Below, in pieces: positions 1 through 11,741 of a stretch of DNA of 43,700 nt (within the stretch, counting starts at the first letter, position 1; each line of letters begins with the position of its first letter). Below the pieces are notes generated by a model. That model had not been told where the DNA came from. It saw only the letters and a program-made list of their open reading frames with translations, and searched no databases. The translations under genes were made by a program, and so were the position numbers. Origin of the DNA: Helochares maculicollis (lineage: Eukaryota > Arthropoda > Insecta > Coleoptera > Hydrophilidae); contig JAWQRO010000303.1 of assembly GCA_033557835.1 (NCBI GenBank), positions 1 to 43,700 of the forward strand. The letters are read 5' to 3'.

Positions 1-22
1 CAGACTTGTGCTCTACCGATCT
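1..22 (+). other. Residual Illumina adapter-like sequence
   Basis: The first 22 bases agree with the 3' end of the Illumina TruSeq read-2 adapter at 20 of 22 positions, mismatching only at bases 6 (T for G) and 15 (A for T). The tail CCGATCT runs directly into an AT microsatellite. This is best read as untrimmed adapter at a contig end, not insect DNA. The adapter match is from memory of the published oligo. Confidence 0.8.
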
Positions 23-23
23 A

Positions 24-24
<1 letters not shown>

Positions 25-67
<43 letters not shown>
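25..67. repeat. (AT)n microsatellite
   Basis: About 20 uninterrupted AT dinucleotides follow the adapter-like start. A low-complexity tract like this is a typical place for short-read contigs to break, which fits the window starting here. Confidence 0.9.
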
Positions 68-69
<2 letters not shown>

Positions 70-71
<2 letters not shown>

Positions 72-3000
72 GGAAGTTTGTTGCATTCATTTAATTGCAG
101 GCGTTTTTATGAATATTCTACAGTTTCATTCAAAGTGCGAATCTTTTGACCATGTGATTAAAGATTTTTTTACTGGAAAAATAAATATTTTTTTCTCAGC
201 GCTTCAAAACCTTTGAGGCTCATCCACGCGTTTAAATAAAACCAAATCAGATCATGATGACATATTTTCAATTATACCTTGTATCGATGACGGAAATGAT
301 TATTAAAAAAAGTTTATTGAAGCGAATCATAAATCAATTTACGTGAGACATCTCACGAGGCTTTCAAAGTTTTCAAACTCTGATTTAATATATAGTCGCG
401 TGATCGTTTCACTGCTTTCTCCTAAGATCGGTTTAGAGGAAAGAGCTCGCTGGCGTGACGCAGCGCAGCGCATCGCCTTTCGATGAAAGGCCATGCTTGA
501 TGGGATCTAAACTGAGGTAATGAATTGAGAATTATTACATTTTTTCTAAGAGAAAACACCAGTAATACTATTTATTTAGTTCCGCCCTTAGCAGAGGATT
601 TTCTCAAAAGATTTTTCTTCGCTTCACGACACACCGAGCCATCGTATCAAGATTCAATCAATTTCCTCTTCTTATTTCCGAACTGTCCTCAATAATAATC
701 CTGTATATAGTAGACAGTATTGAAAAATTGGCTCAGGTCTAATTATGCACGAAACGCAAAGTCGTACTCGTAGCATGGAAGACTTTTCTCCCTAGGCCAG
801 CTTTATTTTTCACCCATACAAGTGAATAAAGGAAGAGTAAGCCAAGAAATACAAAAATATTAGTTTTAAAAGAAAATGATTCTCTTGTAAATAAATAATT
901 GATGCCACCGATGATCAAGCTATTATGTAACACAGAAATTTGTTATGCCATGTATGACAAACTACGCTTAGGAAGGCCTGGCTTTATAAGGATCTTGATG
1001 TCCTGAAGCTGTTATAAACATTTATGTATGTCGACGTCTTATACATTGTATATGCTACATAAATTACAGCATTTCTATCATTCAGAAGCATCATATAGAA
1101 AAACAGCTTATATCTTAAAATCACGACAGTAGTGTTAAAATTTAGAATAATTATTTTTCGTTCCTATTAACAATACGAACTATTGAAAAGACAGGTATTG
1201 CAATCAAACATCAAGATTTGTGAAGTTCTAAAACTATATGACTGAAGTGATATACTTCAGTATACACCTATTATATGAAAAACACTATGAACTATTAGAA
1301 CCTGTTTGTCCAAGTATTTGTTTACCAATTCAACTTAAAAATTTTTTGAACCAAATTAGTTATTCATATGGCTCAATCGATTTATAAGTTTCTACACACA
1401 TTTAATCTCATTAGCATATAAAAATTATATTTGCAATTTCAGTTTTAAATATGTTTACAGAATTTTATGAAAATTTCTCGTAGACAAGAAGAAAACATTG
1501 TCAAGCTTTTATTGCAAAACAAAAACACCAACGTGTAGATTTTTTAGAAAAATATCACCTTTACAAACTTTGTATCTAATTTAGAATATTAAATTCATTG
1601 ACGATTCTTTTTTATTTCCGTAACTGTTAGAGCAGCAAAATAAAATATTACGTTTCAAATCTGTGGAGAAACAAGCATTCACACGTTTAAGGCATTGTAT
1701 TTCCATGACTAAACAAAGAGTGTACATCTTGAGAACATCAACACTGATTTTCAGTGCTTTCAATTACGTCTTGTACTTAAAAACAGAAATTTTGCAACGA
1801 CATTTGTAACTGAAATATTTCAACACTAATAGTAGTAGTCTTGCAGATTTTTAAGGTATCATAGGTTTCCAAAAGAGACTATTACTTAAAGTTGTAATAT
1901 TATTAAGAGATCAACTTAGTTGACAGTGAATTTCTAGCGCATATAACAAAACTAAAAGGCATTACAATAAAACTTTTTAGCAAAATTATGTTAAAAAAAC
2001 CTGCCTGATAGTATCCTGAGCGATATCATAATAAGTGCAATAGCATAAAAAAATTCTCAACCTACTCAAGGAAGTCACAGGCAATACTTACCAGCGGGTA
2101 GCTTAGTCAGAGGTGGCATCTAATAAAATAATGCAGTATTAAAACTGGGCAACGACTCTAAAACTTACCTAAGTGATTTATTAGGGTTTTTTCTAATAAA
2201 AACCTATTAGAAATATCAAGTTTTAAGCGTCTACTTGCAACGGTCTGCCTTCAATTTCACATATGTCACGAACCTGATGTGAGTATTCTGAAGTCATACC
2301 CTATAAGTGCCTGACCGTCTGTGTCTGGTGCATTTGAAAGCGTCCCCGGAAACAAAAGCGGTAATCTCGTGTCATGAAGATCGTAACACTCAACCTCAAA
2401 ACTACCCCAGGAAGGCTGATAACCATTTTTATTGCCGCATCCTGCAGTTTTCCAACGTCAGTCACGTGACCAATCTCATGTTTCTGGCCACTTATCGAAT
2501 GCGATTCGTCCATTCACTGGGTTTTGTTATTCAACAGGGGCACCATCTATCTGTTCGGAATATTTAAGGAGGATTAACATGCAAAATAAGGAAACGGGAT
2601 TAGAGATAGAAAGGCTCTACATTATCCTTGCCCGTTGAATTATCTCGTGATGGCGATAAGATTGGGCTTTGGAATTAGATTTTATCTTAAATAAAACCTC
2701 CTGTCATGAAGTCCATCCGAATTTAAATTATCCGAATAAAGAATCATATTACCTACAACCACTGTTTGTAAAGCTGAGTACGCCCGCAGTGAACTCTGAA
2801 TAAATTTTTGTTTAGAGTTTTCAGTGGGCGAAAAAGTTTTAATGTCTCTTTGCGAACGCTGAAGGCTGAAGTCCATTATTTCAATTTAAGAGTAAAGTTG
2901 CCTCAAAATTTGCCAAATATATCTCATTAGGCATTAGGTAAACTCTGCTTCTACAGGATTTTAATATATATATCTCCGGCAATACCAGTGCCCCTCTATC

Positions 3001-3495
3001 ACCGCGCAGCACCGCTTTTATCGCCATCACTACTGCTTTTACCAGCAGCGCCTCACCACCCGTCCATAGTTCGATTTTAGCTTCGGTACTTTCGTCAAAC
3101 TTTAACCCATTTTCTACTCGCCGTGTCGTCCCAACTCTTTATTTCACTCGAATTTATTTGCTTTGTACTTTGTCGCCCAAGTTTCAGAGAGGAACTTTGC
3201 TTTGTACGCTTTGGGTCGTAAGATCAACTTTATTGAAATGTAGTGTTTTTATTTTTTCTTTAGTCGAGAGTAAAATATGGATCAATTGAATCGGCCGCCT
3301 TTAAAGTTTTTATAAACGATTCTTTGGTTGCGCTATTGAGATATACCATTATATTTTTGAAGTGATATAAATTATATACATTTTACCATTGCATTCCCCT
3401 GACTTAAAAATCTATATACAGGGTGTTGCAGAATTCATTTCCACTATTAAAATCACATGTTTAGAATGGCAATGTAAATACGATCTAGTATTATC
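70..3495. other. Non-coding intronic stretch, no gene seen
   Basis: AT-rich sequence, taken as part of the long receptor intron upstream of the alternative exons. It holds only short open frames without recognisable domains. The less AT-rich patch at about 2230-2640 carries overlapping frames on both strands (70-86 codons) that I do not recognise. A motif resembling a repeat terminus (ATACAGGGTGTTGCA) sits near 3417-3431, about 80 bases before the same kind of terminus at 3500. No tRNA or receptor exon was found. Confidence 0.5.
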
Positions 3496-3499
3496 TATA

Positions 3500-4280
3500 T
3501 ACAGGAAGTTTCAAAATTAAGCTACAACACTTAAAGGGGTGGTAGATATTAGAAATAATAAGCGATAGGTTTTTGTTTAAACTTTGAAGCATAATTAGTA
3601 ATCGAGATATTAATTACATGTACACTAAGAACCACATTTGACGTCGTCGGTCGCACGGCGACAGACGAATTTTATAGGTTTTTCAAAGAATCACCTTCTT
3701 GTTTACGCTTAAATCATCTGAACTCGAAACTGAAGAAAAGTTAACAGCCCAATAAATTTCAACCGGAGAGAAAAAACAAGCGCACGTGTATCGTCGGATT
3801 GCGTTCATTTAAATTTAGCTAATGTTAGCTAAACTTTTTTTATGCGTTATTCAAAGAAAGACAATATTTACACAATATGCAAATCATCTGAATTTACTAA
3901 GCACGAAACAAGAAAAGCCATAATTTTATGTAAACAAGGTGATAAAAATGAAAGCAGATGCTCATCGAAAACCGTACAGCACATTAAATTTACAACCACA
4001 TACGCAAGAGAAGCAGTGCATATTTTATCGATAGAAAGAGACTGTTGGATTAGTCTACCGTCGCAATAACATGAATTTGTACTATTAATTATGATAGAAA
4101 TTGACTCTTGTCCATCGCATTTAAGTAGTTATCGAATTTTAACAATAAAGAATATAACCACTCTTCTTGCGGGCGATAATTAAAGCAATATTCTTCCGAG
4201 GTCACGTTCGATCTCCAGTTCAAAAAACAACGCACTCGAAATAAATTTTGATTTTAATGGTTGTTTATGTTCTTTTTCTG
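3500..4280 (+). repeat. Interspersed repeat, copy 1 (unknown family)
   Basis: About 780 bases that match the reverse complement of 9216-9995 almost end to end. Shared blocks include the terminus ATACAGG..GTTTCAAAATTAAG, the word CAAAGAATCACCTTCTTGTT, the run AAACAAGGTGATAAAAATGA near 3931, and the 3' end GGTTGTTTATGTTCTTTTT. By eye the identity is roughly 80 percent, with small indels; copy 1 carries an extra stretch of about 65 bases near 3780-3845. A 75-codon frame (3842-4069) lies inside, but it is not equally open in the other copy, so coding is doubtful. No terminal inverted repeat or LTR is obvious. The family is not recognised. Confidence 0.85.
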
Positions 4281-4687
4281 CTTTGAAGCGCGCTACAGAA
4301 GATATCGCGTGCACTTGCAAGAATTTCACTTTAGGTCGTGCATCCCAAACTAATTAATTTTTATAAGTGAAAATTAGTCAGTACAAAATTGCAATAATAC
4401 GTCTTTGTCAATAACAAATTGCATTTATTTTACCCATTTAGTGTTAAATCTAAAACGACTTACATTCAACGCACAAGAATAAATTTGTGTCCTGGCTTAA
4501 CAAATATCAACAGAAGGGGCAAATGATCTTCGAGGAGCCGGGAACGTAAATAAATTCAAATAAACTATAAAAATTATACGAAGAATGCAAAAATTGTTTA
4601 ATATCAAATTAAGTAATTTGTAAAATAGATATAAATTGAATATCTTATTATCTGGCGTTAAATTTAACATATCAAATTAAATTAAAA
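4281..4687. other. Spacer between repeat copies, nothing recognised
   Basis: AT-rich sequence between repeat copy 1 and the eroded copy 3. Some of it may be more diverged repeat sequence, but I could not align it by eye. Confidence 0.4.
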
Positions 4688-4905
4688 TGCCGGTAAGCAA
4701 GTGGAGCGTCTCTTGCTTCTGTGGTTGTAATTTTTTGCGCTGGTTTTTTGGTAGGTTTTAGAGTAGCATAGTATGCGCTTTTATTTATATGATTTTAGCC
4801 ACTATAAAAAGAACGTTTCTTTCTTATTTTGTATTTAATAGGTTCAGGTGATTTACACGTTTGCAAAAACTTCATTCTCTTTCGTACATAATACTTTTAC
4901 AAAGC
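4688..4905 (-). repeat. Interspersed repeat, copy 3 (eroded fragment)
   Basis: The reverse complement resembles the middle of the other two copies in the same order: a CAAATCATCTGAAC-like block, then AAACAAGAAA-like sequence, then ACAACCACA..GCAAGAGA near 4700-4725. It is clearly more diverged than copies 1 and 2. Its orientation matches copy 2 and opposes copy 1. Ends are approximate. Confidence 0.55.
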
Positions 4906-7055
4906 CTAGATTGAAAAGGACATCATTTAGTTACCTGTTTCACATTTATTATTTGATCCATTTCCTTTCTTTTAATTTTTTTCATAATTCGAAACAGTCT
5001 CTTTATTGAACTTGTTTAGTTGCTTATTAATTTTATAGCTGACCTTAACTTTTTTAATGCCAACACTGGCTCAACCAAAAAAGGATGGCCTTAATAATTA
5101 TTAGTTTTCAATTATGAACATTAATTATTTATTTGAAGAGATATAGAAATTTACTTCTTAAAATTTTAATTGAGTTGATGTACACTACGACTGCGACATT
5201 AGATGCCATGGAAATTGCTTGGATGAATTCTTGTATTGTTTCACAAACATTTGCCATAGTAGGTAATTTGCTATCATTTGATTGAGCTGGAAGACATTAA
5301 GAACTATGCCTATCTATGCCTTGGTCTCACTATGTACATGAAAGTATTAATTAAATAATATATGACCGGCAAATCGCTTTTGGAATTGGTATAAAATAAA
5401 CATGAAAAATATCATAATAAATTTACAATTACAAATTCTTAAATAATTTTCATTTATTGATTAATACATATTTAAAGAATTTTAGACCTCTGGTGTATTG
5501 CTAGACTCAAGATGAAGTGTCAGTAGTAACTAGTCTAGACTTTATAAAAGAAGAATGTTCATATTAGTAGTTGAAACTTTGTACAGAGATTTTAATCCAA
5601 ATATTCTTAAGTTTCAAACACCCTATTCAATAGGGGTCTATTGTTATAAGATAAATAGGACTCCTATTGTGGCTAGAAAAATTAAAACGTTCAAAATCGA
5701 AATAAATAAGGATGAAATAAGTTTGTGAATGGATGATTAAACGAAATTATTGATGAGACGTTCGATTTCACACGGTTGAATTAAGAAAGCCCAAATTCAA
5801 TTGTAGTGGGAATAGACACATAATGGATAGCAAATAGTTCTTTCCTAGATTGATAGTCATTAGGAAATTCTGAAAAAGGTGAAAGTTTACGGGATTTCAC
5901 AGACAAAATAAAGAATCCATTTAAACATATTGTTTCAATTTCCAAAATGACTTTAGAATTTTCTTTTGGCTTACGGAATTTAATTCCCATTACTGCAGTG
6001 GCCATCCCAGGTCGGGTAATTTGCATAATGCATAAAATTAGAAAATAAATAGACATAATATATGATGAGGGTAGCGATTTTTAATAGAGATATTTTTGCG
6101 TTCATCCAATAATAAGACAATTTATCCTTAAGGAGAATGGAAAAATCGTATAAGCTATATACAGTAGAAAATACATTTCGAGTATTCCTTGTTTAAAAAT
6201 AAAGCCGAAATTGATATTCGATAAATTCTTTTTGCAAGTAATACATATTACTTGGATGAAAATTTTAAATCTTTGAGACCGAACTGTAAAATAATAATTT
6301 CACGCAACATTGTAGTATAATCTTTCGAGTCAATTTCATACATGTTATTACTTATAACTTGAAATAGATTATCAATGACATTTTCATCTATTTTACTTAA
6401 ATGTCCAAGTTATCACTTAGCTTGGCAATGACACAGTAATGGCTGCGCCAAACTTCTTTTTAAATTATATTTACACATGCAAAGACATCACAATTGTCTT
6501 CAAGCCCCTTACAGATCATCAGATCGTAAACTTATTAGTAGTATAAATATGTAACACTATTTTAAACTGTATGCACTATAAAAAAACTGAATAGCGTTTT
6601 CTTGCATAACAACGTTTCGTCTTTGTGAATAAAATTTCATCATACCCTAAAACATGTGATAAGTGTAAGAAAATATATAGCTTTACATTTATAAGATAAA
6701 ATTTTGTCATAAATTAAAAATTAAGACGCTTTCATAGTGATACTGAAACAACGATTTTGTAAACAGTAAAAAATAAAGATAGCTTTTTTTATCTCCTTTA
6801 GTTTATTCTCTTGTGTTAATTCATCACGTTTCCCATTTGTATAGCTTCCGGTCTTATGACAATAGTTGCAAATGCAATAATATCAATCCCTCTTGTGACT
6901 CATATTCAACGCCATTGCAAGCTGCTGAATCATTAAAATCAAATTAATCTGGACTTATGTCTAATCATAAAAACTTTCAACAAAATAGTGTTACACATAT
7001 CGTCAGACAATTTAGGGAATTAGTCATTTGCTAGTCACAAGAAACCAAAGGACAA
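4906..7055. other. Non-coding stretch, no gene seen
   Basis: AT-rich intronic sequence downstream of the nested minus-strand gene. A 91-codon minus-strand frame at 5781-6056 has no recognised domain, no splice or poly(A) context, and a length expected by chance in this composition. Confidence 0.45.
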
Positions 7056-7058
7056 ATA

Positions 7059-7064
7059 TTTATT
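7059..7064 (-). terminator. Poly(A) signal AATAAA of the nested gene
   Basis: On the minus strand the hexamer AATAAA occurs about 60 bases after the TAA stop of the 306-codon gene. It gives that gene a plausible short 3' UTR of its own, independent of the receptor transcript. Confidence 0.65.
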
Positions 7065-7122
7065 GCATGTACGAAATCACCTTACAACTTTACATTATAC
7101 ATTTTACAGTTAAAAATAGTGT

Positions 7123-8043
7123 TTAGTGGTCTCCTGAAAACTCTAAACTATCATGATTGCCATGGCTATGAATAGACTCTGCTTTGTGATGTTTACTATG
7201 ATGATTCTTCGAACTGTGAGTTTTTCGTTTATGACGCCTGTGGTGTTTGTGGTTCTCTGTACCACAATCTGGATAAGTATCGTAGCTATTAGGTTCATCA
7301 TATTTTTCCCAATATCTCTTCATGTTTCTTATATTGCAAATACTTTCCTGCATCCGGCTCATCTCGTAGTCACACTCCTTCTCCACCGATTCTAGTTGGC
7401 CCTTATATGCTTTATATTTGGCGCTTAGAGAGGAATCCCTAGCTATACGTTTGTAATAACCGTCAGTTAAAGCTGGTAAACATTGCTCATAGTTATACGG
7501 CTGTCCATTATATCTACACTTCCAGTTGTTATACATTTGTAAAGCATTCATTTCTGGCGGAAAATACATTTGCATGGGAGCAGGAGAGGTTAGGGGTAAT
7601 GTTTGGTAGTCTGGATAAGTGGTGGGCTGTGGTTCAGGATAGAAATAATTATTTTCTCTAGCAGGAACGACCGTCTCAAAAGTTAATGGATGTTTTGCGT
7701 ACATATAGTTTTGGACAGGGTACGAAACTGGTGCCGGTGGCGCAGGTAGGTTGAGTTGGGCCGGCGATTTCCATATGTGTAGCGGGATCTTGGAAAGCAA
7801 TTCTAATTTTGACGTGACTTGCTCACAGATTTGTTTCGAAGCGGCGATTTCTACTTGCAGGCACTCCTTTTCTGCAGCTAAGCGTTCTTTCAGGAAGTTT
7901 AGGTGCTGTCTAGTCTCCTTAAGTTTGTCTATTAAGTCTTCGTTGCATTTAACCGTTTCAAATTCCGGAGGTGACTTGCTTAGAGTAATTAGATCAGCAT
8001 TTTCTTTATAATCCTTAGTTGGAGATGTGTACGATTCAAACAT
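7123..8043 (-). CDS. Uncharacterised coiled-coil, His-rich-tailed protein (single exon, nested)
   Basis: An uninterrupted 306-codon frame on the strand opposite the receptor, far longer than the other open frames here. The start context ACTCAAAATG fits the insect initiation consensus. Visible regions: a charged predicted coiled coil (residues about 34-85); a Pro/Tyr-rich middle (about 94-185) rich in PAPPAP and YPEPQP-type runs; a second helical, charged segment (about 196-250); and a basic His-rich tail (265-298) with 12 His in 34 residues mixed with Lys/Arg/Ser, before the acidic end EFSGDH. There is no signal peptide and no membrane segment. The protein is not recognised; the His-rich tail could bind metal or nucleic acid, but this is only inference. 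It has its own poly(A) signal and a compact upstream region. Biased, intact composition argues for a real gene; a retrocopy-derived gene is possible. Confidence 0.8.
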   Translation of the reverse strand: MFESYTSPTKDYKENADLITLSKSPPEFETVKCNEDLIDKLKETRQHLNFLKERLAAEKECLQVEIAASKQICEQVTSKLELLSKIPLHIWKSPAQLNLPAPPAPVSYPVQNYMYAKHPLTFETVVPARENNYFYPEPQPTTYPDYQTLPLTSPAPMQMYFPPEMNALQMYNNWKCRYNGQPYNYEQCLPALTDGYYKRIARDSSLSAKYKAYKGQLESVEKECDYEMSRMQESICNIRNMKRYWEKYDEPNSYDTYPDCGTENHKHHRRHKRKTHSSKNHHSKHHKAESIHSHGNHDSLEFSGDH

Positions 8044-8075
8044 TTTGAGTTTAATTTTGCTTTTTTAAATTTTTA

Positions 8076-8099
8076 TGACGTCGCGGGCTTTTGACGTCG
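8076..8099 (-). promoter_or_regulatory. Pair of CRE-like sites upstream of the nested gene
   Basis: TGACGTCG occurs at 8076-8083 and again at 8092-8099 on the + strand (CGACGTCA on the gene strand), 33-56 bases upstream of the ATG. Each is one base from the palindromic cAMP-response element TGACGTCA. The surrounding CpG-containing patch stands out from AT-rich flanks. A role as promoter elements bound by a CREB/ATF-type bZIP factor is inference. Confidence 0.45.
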
Positions 8100-9215
8100 G
8101 AGATGCCAAAATCAAAATCTGCCAAAAGGTTTGTTGATTCATTACTGTGGATACAAATGCAAAATCGTTTCTAAAGCTTAGGTAGTTTTTACCTAATTTT
8201 TTTAATGACATCGCACTTAGCGATTCTCATTTGTAACATAAAAACTACATAAACACATTGCATGCACCTAAAATTTATTTGGACAAAAGTCATGTAAACT
8301 ACATCGTATATCTTTGTTATATTTTTTTAATTTTAGACGAACGAAGATATAAGACATTTTTGGCTGTTATAGTATCGATTCAGGGTCGTTAACAGATATG
8401 GTTATGATATTGGTAACAATGCTGCAATTGCATCGTAAAGATTTATTCAACTGGTATTTAGAATATTCAAGAGAAATAATAATCGAAACAGTATTAATAG
8501 CTTCTGAATTAAAAAACACAACCAGTGTATAATTTTTTGCAATGAAACTTTCAAAAATTAATATTGCAAGGTGCCAGGAAATGTTGCTGCCCAGGTGTAA
8601 AGTATTTCAACTCATTTTCAGATTTTCTCTGACATGAGCTGCTGTAAGCTAAGTTCGTGCATTTACTCTAGGTTACAAATATAGCTCTGAAATTACTTTT
8701 AAACACTTGCAGTTGCAGAGGTATGTTGATATTGTACTCCCAGAGACAAGAATTGCTTTCTATTGTCTAGAGCAGCGCTGCATTAATTAAAGCGAAAGCT
8801 GTTTTAAACCACTATTTGTCCTGATTGTAGATCAGCTTAATAATGAAATAGATTTATTTCGTGTTAATAGATGACAACGTCTTCACTAAAAAAGTTAATT
8901 GCCATAGAACCGATAGTTATGAAATCATTTTGTAAGAGCATGATTATTTTAGAAAATAGAAACAACGCCAATGTGACCACGATCTGGTATTTTCTAAATA
9001 TAAATAAAATTTTGAAAACTTGACTAATTTGGGACTCCTTGCATAATTGAAATGATGCCGATAGACCATGCTGGGTTAAACAATATTATGCAGATACAAC
9101 GGCACCGTTATTGGTATAAAAATAACGGCATCAGAATCAAAAATGTTGTTAGCTCTTTCTACACCTCGATATTAAATTTTTTCTTGAACGCAAATCCGTA
9201 CTAATCAAAGGAAAA
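8100..9215. other. Non-coding stretch, no gene seen
   Basis: AT-rich sequence upstream of the nested gene. The only structure noticed is a short local inverted repeat near 9052-9132 (GATGCCG paired with CGGCATC). No further gene was found. Confidence 0.45.
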
Positions 9216-9995
9216 CAGAAAAAAGAACATAAACAACCATTTAAGTAAAACTTTATTCGGGCAGTTTGTTTTTTGAACTGCAGATCGAACGTGGCCTCGA
9301 AAGAATATCACTTTATATTACCCCCGCAAAAATGGTGGTTACATCATACATCGCAAACTAAACAATAACTTAATTGTTGACATTCTTTAACGTTAAAATT
9401 CGATGGCTACTTAAATACAATGGATTACAGTCAATTTCTATAACAATTAATAGAATAAATGCATGTTATTGCGACAACAGAAAAATATGCACCGCTTCTC
9501 TTGCGTTTGTGGTTGTAAATTTATTGTGCTTTACGTTTTTTGATGAGCATCTGCTTTCATTTTTATCACCTTGTTTATAATAAAAAGATGGTTTTTCTTG
9601 TTTCGTTCTTAGTGAGTTCAGATGATTTGCATATTTGTAAATATGTCTTTCTTTGAATTTTTTGTTTTTCCTCTCCGGTTGAAATGTATTTGGCTGTTAA
9701 CTTTTTTCTCTCGTCTTTATTTCTTTTCAACGAGGGTTTTCTTATTATTATTTTGTCAGTTTGGAGTCCAGATACGCTTAAATAAACAAGAAGGTGATTC
9801 TTTGAAACATCGATAAAATTCATCTGTCGTCGTTCGACCGACGACGTCATAGGTAGTTCCAACAGTACATGTAGATGTAATTAATATATCGGTTACTAAT
9901 TATGCCCCAAAATGCAAACAAAAACCCATCGCTTATTATTCCTTATAACTACCACAACTTTAACTTTTGTAACTTAATTTTGCAACAGGCTGTAT
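9216..9995 (-). repeat. Interspersed repeat, copy 2 (unknown family)
   Basis: Inverted partner of copy 1 (3500-4280). The terminus ATACAGCCTGTTGCAAAATT reads on the minus strand from about 9995, and the other end falls at about 9216. A 95-codon minus-strand frame (9575-9862) shares the short peptide ICKSSE(L/F)TK and the ETRK motif with the frame in copy 1. The flanking sequence does not stay open in both, so this is probably residual similarity and not a protein. The two copies flank the nested gene. Confidence 0.85.
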
Positions 9996-10800
9996 AAACA
10001 CACACGACTACAAAGTCTACAATTTTTTATTAATATGTAATTAAAATAAGCTGCTAATTGTTTTATTAAATTATTGCATGCTATAGCGCGGCTTAGCTGG
10101 TAACAGAAGAAGCACTTGTTAATTAAATAGTTTTATTTCTACATATTTTGATTAGTCTTAGATTTTCTTGCCAAGTTATTCTACAATTGCGTTTGAACCG
10201 AACAAATCAATAGCTCTGTTTGCTGTACTATATTTATAATTTTTAGATTTCACGATTGTCAAAAGTTTGAAAGATATTAATAAAACGTCACAGTTATCAT
10301 TTCACTTCATGACACGCTGTTTTATTTCTTTAATTCTTTTGACTCAGTATGTTTATTTTTTATGATTTGTACCGAATACGTATTTACTTCAAATAATTGT
10401 TCTATAAAAATGTTATAACTTGAAATCCTGTGCCGTATTTATCATTTTTCGTAATTATATTGTTTAAGGATATTTGTTGTATGAAACAGCACCTAGTCCA
10501 TTTATTCTAATTGCTTATTTTAGTAAGATTACTATTTTTATCGACTTTTTCACTATGTAGTCTCAGCAATAGCCATGATTTTTGACGATGAATTTTCTTT
10601 ATCTCCTGCTCGGAACTAAGATGGGAACTCAGCTTTGCTCAAGCTAATAAAGTACAGACGCACAAGCTTATTTTAATAGGAACAGAAATACAAACAATTC
10701 AGTTCTACGTAATTCTAGAGAATCAACATGTTAAAAAATTTCAAAAGACATGTAGATTGTAAAAGATTAAGTCTTTGAAATCTATACCGTGTTAGGTATG
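9996..10800. other. Non-coding stretch, no gene seen
   Basis: AT-rich intronic sequence between repeat copy 2 and the mariner element. Nothing else recognised. Confidence 0.45.
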
Positions 10801-10802
10801 TA

Positions 10803-10832
10803 TTAGGGGGACCGGAAAATAATGTCGTTTTC
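10803..10832 (+). repeat. Mariner terminal inverted repeat, 3' end of element
   Basis: Starts TTAGGGGGACCGG just after the TA duplication and matches the other end through GTCGTTT. It lies next to the transposase C-terminus. Confidence 0.85.
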
Positions 10833-10876
10833 TTAAGTTAAATTCACACAACTAAATTTTTAACAAGTTTTTATTT

Positions 10877-11741
10877 CTAATTAACAATATATTCACCTTC
10901 GTTATCAACAACCTTTTGCCATCTAGTATACAAACTTTCAATGCCGGAGCGGTAAAAATCAATCGGTTTTTCTGTAAAATGTCGAGATAGCATTTTGGAC
11001 ATCGTCAAAATTTTATAATTTTTTGCCACTAAGACAATGTTGCAGTGATCGGAATAAATGGTAATCCGAGGGTGCAATATCGGGCGAGTATGGAGGGTGA
11101 GGCAGTACCTCCCGCTCCATTTCGTTAATTTTGTATATGGTCCGTTTTGCACAGTGCGATCTTGCATTATCATGTTGCAGAATAACTCCTTATCTGGTGA
11201 CAGTTGCCGGATACTTTTATATCAAAGACCGATTTATTAGTTCCAATTGTTCACAATAGATATCTGCATTAACAGTTTGTCCAGGTTTTAACACTTTAAA
11301 GTGAACAACTCCGCGTGTATTCCACCAAACACACAGAAGTGCTATTTTTCCTCTCCAGTGATCAAGCAATCAAAAAACGAATCTGTACAATGCCGTTGAA
11401 GCAATACGTTGCAAGTGATGGACCGGTTGGCTTTATTCTTTTCGGATAGATCATGGAGAATCCAAACACCAGCTCTGCTTATTTTTCCAATCTGCGGCAA
11501 ATGTTTTGGATGGTTGACGAACGTTAGCACGTCGTTATCTAATGTTCTTGGTCTTCCTGATTGATGGGCGTCCGAGAGATCAAAATTGCCTGATCTGGGC
11601 TTGGAGAAGCATCATTGGCATTTTCGAACGTCCAATACGCTTGGATAAAATGTTTTTAGTCGCAGCAGTTGCGGTATTACACTTGAGAAACATAAAAACC
11701 ATACAATGCCGGATATGCTCTTCTGGTATTTGGCTGGCCAT
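10877..11741 (-). pseudogene. Mariner transposase, broken
   Basis: Fragments in several frames follow mariner transposase order. The start MASQIPEEHIRH is at 11741. A decayed helix-turn-helix follows, with about 20 residues missing near 11530. Then come HDLSEKNKANR and LITGEEK, a second gap of about 40 residues, the WWNTRGVVHFK-like block, HDNARSH near 11154-11174, PHPPYSPDIAPSD near 11060-11100, and the end RWQKVVDNEGEYI with a TAG stop at 10877. In active mariners the catalytic triad is D,D34D. Here the first D position (TGDEKW in the family) reads E in TGEEK, while the HDNAR and SPD aspartates remain. Frameshifts and deletions make it non-functional. Confidence 0.9.

Noticed and set aside
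2560..2582. Bacterial-looking ribosome binding site and start (AAGGAGGATTAACATG)
   Set aside because: The following frame closes after 18 codons, nothing around it is recognisably bacterial, and a match of this quality is not unlikely by chance on both strands of 43.7 kb.
7153..8011. Plus-strand frames of 80 and 86 codons
   Set aside because: They are antisense shadows of the 306-codon minus-strand gene.
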